The notes under the pieces were generated by a model. It was not told where the DNA came from. It saw only the letters and a program-made list of their open reading frames with translations, and searched no databases. Shown here piece by piece: positions 1 through 5,694 of a DNA stretch of 15,292 nucleotides (positions are counted from its first letter, which is position 1; the number at the start of each line of letters is the position of its first letter). The position numbers and the translations under genes were made by a program. Where the stretch lies: positions 1-15,292 of the forward strand of contig CALQZN010000016.1 of the NCBI GenBank assembly GCA_943349675.1, given 5' to 3'. The stretch comes from Candidatus Nomurabacteria bacterium. Lineage in GTDB: Bacteria; Patescibacteriota; Minisyncoccia; Phycocordibacterales; SBAW01.

Positions 1-68
1 CGCTCAGTGTCACGATTCTTTTTTACGGGCAATGGTTGTTTAGGCATGTGTGAGCCGATGTGGTCCAT
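1..68 (-). CDS. N-terminal fragment of an unknown protein, runs off left edge
   Basis: An open frame on the minus strand starts at the ATG at 68-66 and stays open for 22 codons to the window edge, reading MDHIGSHMPKQPLPVKKNRD and onward. An extended -10 box (TGG followed by TATACT at 84-79) lies so close that the transcript would start only a few bases before this ATG, the same near-leaderless arrangement seen at def and other core genes here. Another in-frame ATG at 77 would lie upstream of the predicted transcript start, and a third at 47 is possible. The gene is divergent from def. I do not recognise the family from so few residues. Confidence 0.5.
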   Translation of the reverse strand, partial: MDHIGSHMPKQPLPVKKNRDTE

Positions 69-78
69 TGCACCCATT

Positions 79-87
79 AGTATACCA
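79..87 (-). promoter_or_regulatory. Extended -10 promoter of the left-edge gene
   Basis: Read on the minus strand the sequence is TTTGGTATACTAATGGGTGC: an extended -10 (TGG + TATACT) with the predicted transcript start about 3 nt before the ATG at 68. No clear -35 is seen, as expected for extended -10 promoters. Confidence 0.5.
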
Positions 88-118
88 AACCCTTCGGGCT
101 TTATTTTTTATAAAAAAA

Positions 119-134
119 TGGTATTGTGTGAGTT
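119..134 (+). promoter_or_regulatory. Extended -10 promoter giving leaderless def mRNA
   Basis: TGG + TATTGT (119-127) is followed by exactly 7 nt and then the def ATG at 135, so transcription should begin at or next to the start codon. No SD-like sequence exists between the -10 and the ATG. Confidence 0.5.
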
Positions 135-677
135 ATGAAAGACAGTGTCGTACAGATGGGCGCCTTGGTGTTACGCGACATAGCAAAACCGGTTGCAAAG
201 CAGGAGTTTGGCACCAAAGAGCTTGCTGCCACAGTAAAGAAGATGCAAAAACTCGTTGCCGCCGAGGAGTTTGGCGTTGCGATTGCGGCGCCGCAAATTG
301 GTGTCTCCAAACGGATTTTTATACTGGCCGACAAAGCCTTCGACCCCACCCTAGCACCAGACAAAATTGCTACTGCTAAAAAAATATTCATAAATCCAGA
401 AATTATCCGACTCTCGCGCAAAAAGGAAGAGATGGCAGAGGGTTGTTTGTCTGTCCGTGGCAAATACGGTACGGTCATCCGCCATGAAAAAGCAAGTATC
501 AAAGCGTACGACCAAGAAGGCCACGTGTTTGTCTACCACGCCACAGGGCTTATTGCACAAATATTCCAACACGAGTACGACCACCTAGACGGCATACTGT
601 ATGTCGACAAGGCAGAGAAATTACGCAACGAAAAAGAAAGCGCTCAAATAAAGAAAGAGATCTCTAACAAGAAGTAA
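135..677 (+). CDS. def: Peptide deformylase
   Basis: This metalloenzyme removes the formyl group from the N-terminal methionine of new proteins as they leave the ribosome. All three family motifs are present in the 180-residue protein: motif 1 GVAIAAPQ (residues 47-54, with Gln54 in the active site), motif 2 EGCLS (102-106, Cys104 a metal ligand) and motif 3 HEYDHLDG (146-153, His146 and His150 metal ligands, Glu147 catalytic). Length is normal for the family. The start at 135 lies 7 nt after a -10 box without SD; a later in-frame Met (residue 8) also exists. fmt begins 3 nt after the stop, so the two form an operon that covers both ends of the formyl-methionine cycle. Confidence 0.96.
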   Translation: MKDSVVQMGALVLRDIAKPVAKQEFGTKELAATVKKMQKLVAAEEFGVAIAAPQIGVSKRIFILADKAFDPTLAPDKIATAKKIFINPEIIRLSRKKEEMAEGCLSVRGKYGTVIRHEKASIKAYDQEGHVFVYHATGLIAQIFQHEYDHLDGILYVDKAEKLRNEKESAQIKKEISNKK

Positions 678-680
678 CAT

Positions 681-1526
681 ATGTCTACAAAAAAACCACT
701 CTTTGTCTTTTTTGGTACACCAGAACTCTCGGTGTGCGTGCTTGATGCGCTCGAGGTGCGTGGGCAACTACCAGCACTCATTGTCACCGCGCCCCCAAAA
801 CCTCAAGGGCGAGGACTTACCATAACCCCCACCCCAGTAGCACTGTGGGCGGCAGAGCACACTATTGACGTGGTAACCCCAGAGCGCCTTGATGACGCCT
901 TTGTACAAATGCTCGGCAACAGCGATTGGGATGTGTTTGTAGTAGCTATGTATGCAAAACTGTTGCCGCAAAGCGTACTTACGCTACCACGACGCGGTAC
1001 GCTCAATGTGCATCCATCGTTGCTGCCTAAGTTCCGCGGACCGTCCCCCGTACTCTCGGCCATTTTGGCAGACGAACGCATAGGCGGCGTGACCATTATG
1101 CAACTCACCGAAAAAATGGACGCAGGGCCCATTGTTGCGCAAGCACGCATTGAAATAGATGAGGATACAGGAGATGGCGGCTGGCCACCAAAAGGGAGCG
1201 AGTTTGAAAAGTTTTTAGCGACAGAAGGCGGTAATTTGTTGGCCGAAACTCTGGAACCGTGGATAGCCGGTGACGTACCAGCAGAACCGCAAGACGAAGC
1301 CGCAGCAACGTACACAAAAAAATTTTCTCCAGAAGATGCGCTCATCGACCCAAGTGGCGACCCGCGCGAGGAGCTGCTTAAAATCCGCGCATTCGACAAA
1401 AGTCCTCGTGCGCACTTTTTTCATAACGGTAAACGAATAATCGTCACCGACGCGGCAATAGTCGACAGTAAACTCAAAATCCTCCGCGTGATCCCCGAAG
1501 GAAAGCAGGAGACGGATTGGAAATAA
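681..1526 (+). CDS. fmt: Methionyl-tRNA formyltransferase
   Basis: Transfers a formyl group from 10-formyl-tetrahydrofolate to initiator Met-tRNA in the cytoplasm. The N-terminal formyltransferase domain starts with the nucleotide-fold strand FVFFGTPELS (residues 8-17) and has the catalytic set Asn109 and His111 in LNVHPSLLP, the loop PKFRGPSPV (116-124), and Asp147 in EKMDAGPI. The C-terminal OB-like tRNA-binding domain follows from about residue 200 (for example YTKKFSPEDALID). At 281 residues it is somewhat shorter than the usual ~310. It follows def after 3 nt with no own promoter visible and converges on hpf with only 3 nt between the stop codons; no terminator separates them. Confidence 0.95.
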   Translation: MSTKKPLFVFFGTPELSVCVLDALEVRGQLPALIVTAPPKPQGRGLTITPTPVALWAAEHTIDVVTPERLDDAFVQMLGNSDWDVFVVAMYAKLLPQSVLTLPRRGTLNVHPSLLPKFRGPSPVLSAILADERIGGVTIMQLTEKMDAGPIVAQARIEIDEDTGDGGWPPKGSEFEKFLATEGGNLLAETLEPWIAGDVPAEPQDEAAATYTKKFSPEDALIDPSGDPREELLKIRAFDKSPRAHFFHNGKRIIVTDAAIVDSKLKILRVIPEGKQETDWK

Positions 1527-1529
1527 CTT

Positions 1530-1889
1530 TTATATTTTGGAGCGAAATCCGCGGATATACTCTTTTACCCGCATCGCACTGCGGCGGAAGATGTGTTGAC
1601 GCTTCTTTTTTAGCTGCGACAAATCCTGCGCCAACTCCCCCGCAGCAATGTCGATTGCTTCGTGCAACGTGTCTCCTTGCGCCTCAACCCGGTGGACACC
1701 GCCATAGAGTGCCAAGGTAAACTCTGTACGATATTTTTTACCCTCTTGATTTGTGGCATATTCTAACTCAACGTCAATATGGGTTGAATTTTCTTGAAAA
1801 AACTTTTCGCTCACACTCAACTTTTTTTCTACATAGCTACGGATTTCGTCAGAGATATCTATACCAGTACCCTTGATGTTGTATTGCAT
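1530..1889 (-). CDS. hpf: Ribosome hibernation promoting factor, short HPF/YfiA (RaiA) type
   Basis: A 119-residue protein with the β-α-β-β-β-α fold of the HPF/YfiA family: MQYNIKGTGIDISDEIRSYV at the start, the strand THIDVELEY near residue 40, HRVEAQGDTLHEAIDIAAGE (~68-87), and a basic tail rich in Lys/Arg (KKKRQHIFRR). Family members bind the 30S decoding centre and shut down idle ribosomes. It lacks the C-terminal dimerisation domain of the long form. There is no SD; the start lies 16 nt after the stop of a 48-residue membrane-protein ORF in the same direction, so the two are probably co-transcribed. Farther upstream lies a region proposed as a structured RNA. Confidence 0.92.
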   Translation of the reverse strand: MQYNIKGTGIDISDEIRSYVEKKLSVSEKFFQENSTHIDVELEYATNQEGKKYRTEFTLALYGGVHRVEAQGDTLHEAIDIAAGELAQDLSQLKKKRQHIFRRSAMRVKEYIRGFRSKI

Positions 1890-1905
1890 AGTATTTTTAT
1901 TTAGA

Positions 1906-2052
1906 TCAGTAAGAGGTGCTTGTGCTAAACCCCGAGCTGGCGGGAGGTGGCTCTTTGGATGATGGCGCGACTACAAGTACGATAAGCGCCACCACCTCTA
2001 TAACTCCTATAACACCGAGTAGGATGTATGCGCGTCTAGCCCCTGGTTGCAT
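1906..2052 (-). CDS. Small single-pass membrane protein upstream of hpf
   Basis: A 48-residue ORF from ATG at 2052-2050 to TGA at 1908-1906. It has a short basic N-terminus (GARRAY), one strongly hydrophobic helix (about residues 9-29, YILLGVIGVIEVVALIVLVV) and a short Pro/Ser/Thr-rich tail. The topology fits a one-helix inner-membrane protein with a small extracytoplasmic tail. An extended -10 box (TGG + TACACT, 2067-2059) sits 6 nt before the ATG, matching the leaderless pattern of neighbouring core genes, which supports a real start. I do not recognise the family; many Patescibacteria carry such tiny membrane proteins. It sits 16 nt upstream of hpf in the same orientation. Confidence 0.62.
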   Translation of the reverse strand: MQPGARRAYILLGVIGVIEVVALIVLVVAPSSKEPPPASSGFSTSTSY

Positions 2053-2058
2053 AGGTAC

Positions 2059-2067
2059 AGTGTACCA
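2059..2067 (-). promoter_or_regulatory. Extended -10 promoter of the small membrane protein and hpf
   Basis: On the minus strand TGG + TACACT lies 6 nt before the ATG at 2052. No convincing -35 is visible. It would give a nearly leaderless transcript covering the 48-residue ORF and hpf. Confidence 0.45.
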
Positions 2068-2086
2068 TCTGTGACCAACCTACTAT

Positions 2087-2120
2087 AGAAATAAAGAAAA
2101 GCCGCTCTTGTGAGAGCGGC
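2087..2120 (-). terminator. Intrinsic terminator of the proposed structured RNA
   Basis: An 8-bp perfect hairpin (GCCGCTCT / AGAGCGGC, loop TGTG, 2101-2120) is followed on the minus strand by TTTTCTTTATTTCT. The plus side lacks a T-run, so the terminator acts on transcripts coming from the right. Confidence 0.8.
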
Positions 2121-2560
2121 CAATAAAAACCAGTCATTACGCTTGGATGGAGTTACTTAATCTACAAATCAGCTTTTGCTTGCGCTCGTGCTCGACACTC
2201 GTCGACACACCGCCCTGTACGAAATTCAAAAGCGAAGGTGGTTGTCTCGAACCTGAAAACTGTGAAGCAGATAAAGACAAAACCGAGGTTTTTGCCTCAG
2301 TCTGTCCTAACTGGCTCCGGCGCAAAAATAGGACCCTTCCCTTACAGGGACAGTACACCTTTTGGATTTTCTTTTCGCAAAAACTCAAGAAAATGCTCAA
2401 AAGCTTTTCAAGTCCTGGACGGAAGTGCCCCACACTTCCTCGCCTGGAGCTTGTAACGCAAAAATCGCCCAAAAGCGATTTGTTGCTAACCAAGCTCGCT
2501 CGGTGGACCGATTTTCGTACCCTAGATCTATATAAAACATACCCGTCGCCTACTTTTACG
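2121..2560 (-). ncRNA. Candidate structured non-coding RNA, unassigned
   Basis: About 450 nt between two minus-strand terminators with no credible protein. Long open frames exist on both strands, but their translations have no family resemblance and no protein-like composition. Many hairpins are visible: a three-part stacked stem 2447-2453/2491-2497 with inner stem 2462-2468/2475-2481; 2421-2427/2433-2439; 2366-2373/2387-2394; 2304-2309/2329-2334; 2188-2196/2201-2208. A 7-bp long-range helix (2213-2219 with 2343-2349) competes with a local hairpin (2338-2342/2346-2350). A possible minus-strand promoter (TTAACG, 17-nt spacer, TATGTT) lies near 2535-2565. The strand is inferred from the terminator. 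I looked for RNase P, tmRNA and SRP RNA signatures and did not find them. Its position upstream of hpf (raiA) recalls the raiA RNA motif of Gram-positive bacteria, but a terminator and a small gene lie between. Confidence 0.5.
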
Positions 2561-2586
2561 TTAAAACACATAACAGAATTAACGAG

Positions 2587-2629
2587 CTAAAACAAAAACT
2601 GCAGCCTCGGGGTTTCCCCGGAGCTGCAG
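2587..2629 (-). terminator. Intrinsic terminator after the radical SAM gene
   Basis: Stem CTGCAGC (2599-2605) / GCTGCAG (2623-2629) enclosing GGGG TTT CCCC, followed on the minus strand by AGTTTTTGTTTT. It lies about 45 nt after the stop of the radical SAM gene. Confidence 0.85.
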
Positions 2630-2673
2630 TAGGTTTAATTTGAGACAGAGTGATTCGAGATAGTCTAGAGCTC

Positions 2674-3642
2674 TTAAGAAATCTCCACTCGATCTCCTAC
2701 CCATTTCGTAAAATGTCCTTCTAAGTCATAATTCTGGCTATTCCATACAGACGTAATGTCTTGTTCTAACAATGACCCGAAAGACACTTTTCCGCGACCC
2801 GTCTCTTCTGTGCCAATAGTTCCATCGGGAAGTATCAGACAATAAAAACGAGAAGCTGTGTTTGTCACTCGATCCGTATATCGAATAGTCATATGAGGAA
2901 ACAAACGTCGCGCTTCTTGCACTCCAGTTTCCACAATGACTCGGTCCGGGCGCAGTCGCTCATAGATCTGCCTCGCTCTCCCTGCTGGAATTGTCCACGA
3001 TAAAGCCCAGTCCGTGACACCGAGAGTAGAGAGTACACTCGCTATCCCAACAATTTGTGATTGGTTTTGCGAATTTAGAGCCGTAAGAACACGTAGATTC
3101 ACTTTTGCTTGAATACATAGCGTTATGGCGTGCATAGTTTCTACCCAAGCATTCCCACGCCTAACTCTACTTGGACGAATAAGATTATTTGCTTCCGGTG
3201 TCCCCCCATCAAGGCTGATTTCGATCCGGGTGCACTGAGCCAATGAATCCACGTTTTCTGGGTTTATAAAAGTACCATTGGTTCCCAAAACTACACTAAT
3301 ACCCCCGTCCTTCAAACGCTCAACAAGAGAGAAGATGTCATCTCGCAGAAGCGGCTCTCCACCCGAAATAACCACCCTCATTACTTTGGCTGCAATCATT
3401 TTATCAATGACCGAATAACATTCTCTCGTAGATAAGATTACACGCGGGAGCTCTTCCTGGTTTCCATAGCAATGAATGCAGGCAAGATTGCACCCGCCAA
3501 TGATTATCCACGCTATACCAAGTGGAGCGTTGGGGCGCAACACCGCACCCTTATTAATCTTGGCGCTGAAACAGTCTGTGGCGTAGTCATATCGAATTAG
3601 TCCGAGGTCGTCGTGTCTGTCGATCAAACCACTGGTTCGCAT
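2674..3642 (-). CDS. Radical SAM enzyme with degenerate C-terminal cluster domain
   Basis: A 322-residue protein with the radical SAM 4Fe-4S motif CNLACIHC (Cys51, Cys55, Cys58) and the SAM-binding GGEPLL motif (residues 94-99), followed by a TIM-barrel pattern including GTNGTF (~120) and IEISLDGG (~141). The C-terminal part (RFYCLILPDGTIG...SVWNS) resembles the spacing of a SPASM/Twitch region, as in MoaA/PqqE-like enzymes, but only one of its usual cysteines remains, so an auxiliary cluster is doubtful. Substrate is unknown. The start is supported by an AGGAA SD about 8 nt upstream. It lies about 60 nt downstream of a Nudix gene on the same strand and ends at a strong terminator, so Nudix and radical SAM may share a transcript. 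Confidence 0.85.
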   Translation of the reverse strand: MRTSGLIDRHDDLGLIRYDYATDCFSAKINKGAVLRPNAPLGIAWIIIGGCNLACIHCYGNQEELPRVILSTRECYSVIDKMIAAKVMRVVISGGEPLLRDDIFSLVERLKDGGISVVLGTNGTFINPENVDSLAQCTRIEISLDGGTPEANNLIRPSRVRRGNAWVETMHAITLCIQAKVNLRVLTALNSQNQSQIVGIASVLSTLGVTDWALSWTIPAGRARQIYERLRPDRVIVETGVQEARRLFPHMTIRYTDRVTNTASRFYCLILPDGTIGTEETGRGKVSFGSLLEQDITSVWNSQNYDLEGHFTKWVGDRVEIS

Positions 3643-3703
3643 GAGCGTATTCCTATGTTACTTTCTGCAAAAACAATAGCCCATTTATTTAAAAAAGCAA
3701 TAA

Positions 3704-4144
3704 CTAGCGCCTTTCTGTTGTCTTAGGGGTGTAGGTGTTTTTACTTCTAACCGTGTCAAAAATTTTAACATGTGGTGGAAAGATATTTTCAGGAATTGAA
3801 TCAACTGGAAACCATCGCCATTCCTGACACGCTTCAGGCTCCAAAATTTCAGGTTCCTCACTTCCAATATCCACAGAGAACGTTATGTGTAGATAGTGAA
3901 TATTATTTTCAGGCTGTAAATCGTCACTAAGAGCCAGTAGCGTAATTTGAGCAGCGTCTACAGTGAGTCCCATTTCTTCCTTGAGTTCTCTTACAATGCA
4001 CTCATCTGCACGCTCCATTAACTCAAGATGTCCACCAGGCAAGGCCCAGGTTCCTGATCCGTAAACATTTCCTCTTTTACCAAGCAGCAGTTTACCATCT
4101 CGGATTATATATGCTTCGCAACCAATTTTTATATTAGGTTTCAT
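3704..4144 (-). CDS. Nudix hydrolase
   Basis: A 146-residue Nudix-family pyrophosphohydrolase with a perfect signature Gx5Ex7REUxEExGU at residues 38-60 (GGHLELMERADECIVRELKE then EMGL; Glu56 and Glu57 hold the metals). The preceding GNVYGSGTWALPGGHLE resembles NUDT15/MTH1-like enzymes that act on nucleoside triphosphates, but the substrate cannot be read from sequence. There is no SD; a -10 box TATACT (4161-4156) lies 11 nt before the ATG, giving a very short leader. It precedes the radical SAM gene by about 60 nt and is separated from the upstream kinase by a terminator. Confidence 0.9.
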   Translation of the reverse strand: MKPNIKIGCEAYIIRDGKLLLGKRGNVYGSGTWALPGGHLELMERADECIVRELKEEMGLTVDAAQITLLALSDDLQPENNIHYLHITFSVDIGSEEPEILEPEACQEWRWFPVDSIPENIFPPHVKIFDTVRSKNTYTPKTTERR

Positions 4145-4155
4145 AAGGTCACTGT

Positions 4156-4161
4156 AGTATA
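4156..4161 (-). promoter_or_regulatory. -10 box of the Nudix-radical SAM unit
   Basis: TATACT on the minus strand, 11 nt before the Nudix ATG; a matching -35 is weak. Confidence 0.4.
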
Positions 4162-4189
4162 CAAGAATATAGGTCTTAAGAAAAAGTGC

Positions 4190-4223
4190 TTAAAATAATA
4201 AAGACCGAGCAACTAGCCCGGCC
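4190..4223 (-). terminator. Terminator overlapping the end of the kinase gene
   Basis: GGCCGGGC / GCTCGGTC on the minus strand pair over 8 bp with two G-U pairs (4223-4216 with 4210-4203). The loop contains the kinase stop codon, and TTTATTATTTT follows. It makes the kinase a single-gene unit. Confidence 0.75.
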
Positions 4224-4779
4224 TTTTCGAAAGAACTTGATCTAAAACTAAACGTAGACATTGTTGAAAAACGGCCTCTTGTGACTCCGCTTGCACGAGA
4301 TGCACGAATTGTAGTGTCCGTACCTCTGTATCCCAGTCACGACAATCTATTAATCTACGTTCAATGTTTGGCAACGCATCTCCTCGCTGCACAAGTCTTT
4401 CGCGTATCCGCTTTTCGTCAGGAGAAAGGAGGTGGAGACAAAGTACTTCTACCTCCGAATTATCGTATGCTTTTTTAAGGATTGGATGACATTGGTGTAC
4501 TACGATTATGGAAGCTATTCCCTTGTGACGTAACACAACATCAACGTCAGATTTGCGCGTACCATATAAATTACCGTGAATTTCTTCCATCCAAAGCCAA
4601 TCATCAATTCCTAAGAAGTCAGACCGGTTAAGGAAACGATATTCGTTAGCGGTATCACTTTCCCTTCTTGTCCGAGTTGTGTTTGAAATTACTCGCCCAC
4701 CCATAAGATGGTCCAACAGTCGGGTTTGTAGTGTAGTTTTTCCAGCGCCAGAAGCGCCAGAAATAGCTATAATAAGCAC
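4213..4779 (-). CDS. Guanylate-kinase-like P-loop kinase
   Basis: A protein of 188 residues with an N-terminal Walker A motif GASGAGKT right after the first β-strand (IIAIS). It is followed by a guanylate-kinase-like block: ISNTTRTRRES, NEYRFLNRSDF, WMEEIHGNLYGTRKSDV, which corresponds to the TTRxPR, YxF and GxxYGT elements of GMP kinases. The helical C-terminus (KRIRERLVQRGD) fits the family's lid arginines. Family members phosphorylate GMP or related small molecules, but this copy is divergent and may not be the housekeeping enzyme. Several GTG/CTG codons compete as starts; GTG at 4779 is chosen because AGGAGG lies 5 nt before it, whereas the GTG at 4785 overlaps the SD. It ends in its own terminator. 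Confidence 0.75.
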   Translation of the reverse strand: MLIIAISGASGAGKTTLQTRLLDHLMGGRVISNTTRTRRESDTANEYRFLNRSDFLGIDDWLWMEEIHGNLYGTRKSDVDVVLRHKGIASIIVVHQCHPILKKAYDNSEVEVLCLHLLSPDEKRIRERLVQRGDALPNIERRLIDCRDWDTEVRTLQFVHLVQAESQEAVFQQCLRLVLDQVLSKRPG

Positions 4780-4836
4780 CAGCACCTCCTATTTACATCT
4801 CATTTATTTATACACGACCATACAACGCTCCAGCAC

Positions 4837-4865
4837 TTGTAAAAAATAACAAAGTATGGTATAAT
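4837..4865 (+). promoter_or_regulatory. Strong promoter of the repeat-A transcript
   Basis: TTGTAA (4837-4842), 17-nt spacer, perfect TATAAT (4860-4865) with an extended TGG. It points rightward into an intergenic region divergent from the kinase gene. Confidence 0.75.
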
Positions 4866-4869
4866 ATAC

Positions 4870-4983
4870 CCAAGTTAGTGAGGCCTAAAACCTCTTACAT
4901 TCTAACGATGGTACTTTTAACGTAAAGCAGAGAGGTTAACGGTGAGTCCTCGATAAATAAACTGACCGCCCCTCTCCTTAGAC
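4870..4983 (+). ncRNA. Structured leader ahead of a short peptide ORF
   Basis: Between the strong promoter and the ATG at 4984 the RNA can form a hairpin from GTTAG...GAGG (from 4875) with CCTC...CTAAC (to ~4907). A second stem follows, with GAGAGG...CGGT (from 4930) pairing ACCG..CCTCTC (to ~4979), whose 3' arm ends next to CTCCTTA just before the ATG. I do not recognise a known riboswitch class. A role in controlling the downstream peptide or as a stand-alone RNA is inference. Confidence 0.4.
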
Positions 4984-5062
4984 ATGCTCAGAACCCTAGA
5001 TTGGGCCCAAGTGAGTAAGGAAATTGGAGTATTGGAGTTTATAAAAAAGAAAAGCCGCCCGA
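4975..5062 (+). repeat. Intergenic repeat copy A
   Basis: Aligns without gaps for about 60 nt with 5701-5771, starting from the shared CTCCTTAGAC and including GATTGGG/AATTGGG and GGAGTTT/AAAGTTT. Both copies continue into an A-rich run and a hairpin beginning CCGCCCGAC. Both copies lie just downstream of a minus-strand gene, beyond its terminator. Confidence 0.7.
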
Positions 5063-5085
5063 CCGAAGTCATGGCGGCTTTATAG
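4984..5085 (+). CDS. Putative 33-residue peptide (repeat A)
   Basis: ATG at 4984 to TAG at 5083. The first 20 residues (MLRTLDWAQVSKEIGVLEFI) match the peptide of repeat B (about 10 of 20 identical, most others conservative such as D/N, V/I, I/L). Changes between the two copies fall mainly at codon positions 3 and 1 and rarely at 2, which suggests selection on protein sequence. It lies behind a strong promoter and a structured leader; the last third overlaps the terminator hairpin. No SD precedes it (the sequence before the ATG is instead anti-SD-like, CTCCTTA). It could be a leader peptide, a tiny protein or a gene remnant. Confidence 0.4.
   Translation: MLRTLDWAQVSKEIGVLEFIKKKSRPTEVMAAL
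5040..5080 (-). terminator. Terminator after the 170-residue unknown gene (also read from the left)
   Basis: AAGCCGCC (5052-5059) pairs with GGCGGCTT (5073-5080), with an inner GAC-CGAA-GTC. On the minus strand it is followed by TTCTTTTTTATA. On the plus strand only a weak T-run follows. Confidence 0.8.
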
Positions 5086-5100
5086 TGTCGAACGGTCGTT

Positions 5101-5613
5101 TTAGTGTTTTACGCGATCTTCATCATGTATGAGGAAGAGATGCATTCCAGGATTTTCGTCGTAATGTTTACGCAACCACGCCGCCTCTTGTTTGGCCTCG
5201 GCAATGAAGTGATCAACGAGCCAGTCTGGCAATTCGAGACAGCCGAACATGATGCGACCATCATCGAAATGGCGAAGCTGATTTTTTTTGATTGCGCCGA
5301 GGATGGTTTGGAAAAGACCATCGTATGCGCGCTTCAAAAAATGATTCGCATCAGGACCCACAACGCCGCCTTTTTGCTCTTCTTCTAGAGAATCCTTAGC
5401 CCATCCAGCGAGATACTGTACAAGTCTATGGTGCACCGGAACTAAGCTGTCATTGAAGTCGCGGTGGATATCAGCAAAAGCCGCATCTATACTCGCGAAC
5501 AATGCGTAGGCAGCGGGATTTTTCTTACCCCGAAGCGATGCGGTGGTGCGTTGTTCGAGGTGGTACCAAAAACGACCTCTCATTTGCTCATAGTCATCAT
5601 TGTGAACAGACAT
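5101..5613 (-). CDS. Hypothetical protein, 170 residues
   Basis: I do not recognise this family. The start is set at the ATG at 5613 (MSVHNDDYEQMRGRF) because a strong SD, GGAGGTG, lies 7 nt upstream; the frame is open 19 codons further but without an SD. The protein is soluble and mostly helical, rich in aromatic and charged residues. It has a central helix pair (VPVHHRLVQYLAGWAKDSLEEEQ, about residues 59-81) and a C-terminal half with ELPDWLVDHFIAEAKQEAAW and several histidines. No signal peptide, membrane segment or cysteine cluster is seen. It is a single-gene unit with its own promoter candidate and terminator. Confidence 0.7.
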   Translation of the reverse strand: MSVHNDDYEQMRGRFWYHLEQRTTASLRGKKNPAAYALFASIDAAFADIHRDFNDSLVPVHHRLVQYLAGWAKDSLEEEQKGGVVGPDANHFLKRAYDGLFQTILGAIKKNQLRHFDDGRIMFGCLELPDWLVDHFIAEAKQEAAWLRKHYDENPGMHLFLIHDEDRVKH

Positions 5614-5660
5614 AGTCTTCACCTCCAACGAGTGTGATTCGGAACAGAAACTCTTTTTGC

Positions 5661-5688
5661 AGAGTATCATTATATATTATTTTGTCAA
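5661..5688 (-). promoter_or_regulatory. Promoter candidate for the 170-residue gene
   Basis: A perfect TTGACA lies at 5688-5683 on the minus strand, followed by an AT-rich stretch. The best -10 choices are GATACT (14-nt spacer) or TACTCT (16-nt spacer), neither ideal. The leader to the start codon would be about 40 nt. Confidence 0.45.
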
Positions 5689-5694
5689 TACCTT

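Noticed and set aside
803..1399. 198-codon open frame opposite fmt (and similar frames opposite other genes, such as 12230-12598 and 8593-9000)
   Set aside because: They are antisense shadows of well-identified genes with low-complexity Ser/Pro/Ala-rich translations.
2121..2560. RNase P RNA, tmRNA or SRP RNA
   Set aside because: GAGGAAG at 2434-2442 (minus) recalls the RNase P P4 region, but the rest of the conserved core (AGUCCGGGC, ACAGAA) is missing. There is no tRNA-like acceptor/T-arm pair or tag ORF for tmRNA, and no SRP apical GGAAGCAGCC-type loop.
2137..2590. Long open frames on both strands (about 145 codons each) in the intergenic region
   Set aside because: Neither translation resembles a protein family or has normal composition, neither has an SD or a -10 at the right distance, and the same bases form many hairpins framed by terminators.
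2674..3642. Viperin-like antiviral radical SAM enzyme beside a nucleotide kinase
   Set aside because: The neighbourhood is suggestive, but the cluster motif context (GGCNLACIHCYGNQ) and SAM motif GGEPLL are generic, and the viperin-specific NxKCxFCFH-type and C-terminal motifs are absent.
4785..4785. GTG at 4785 as the start of the guanylate-kinase-like gene
   Set aside because: It overlaps the AGGAGG sequence itself; the GTG at 4779 has the proper 5-nt spacing.
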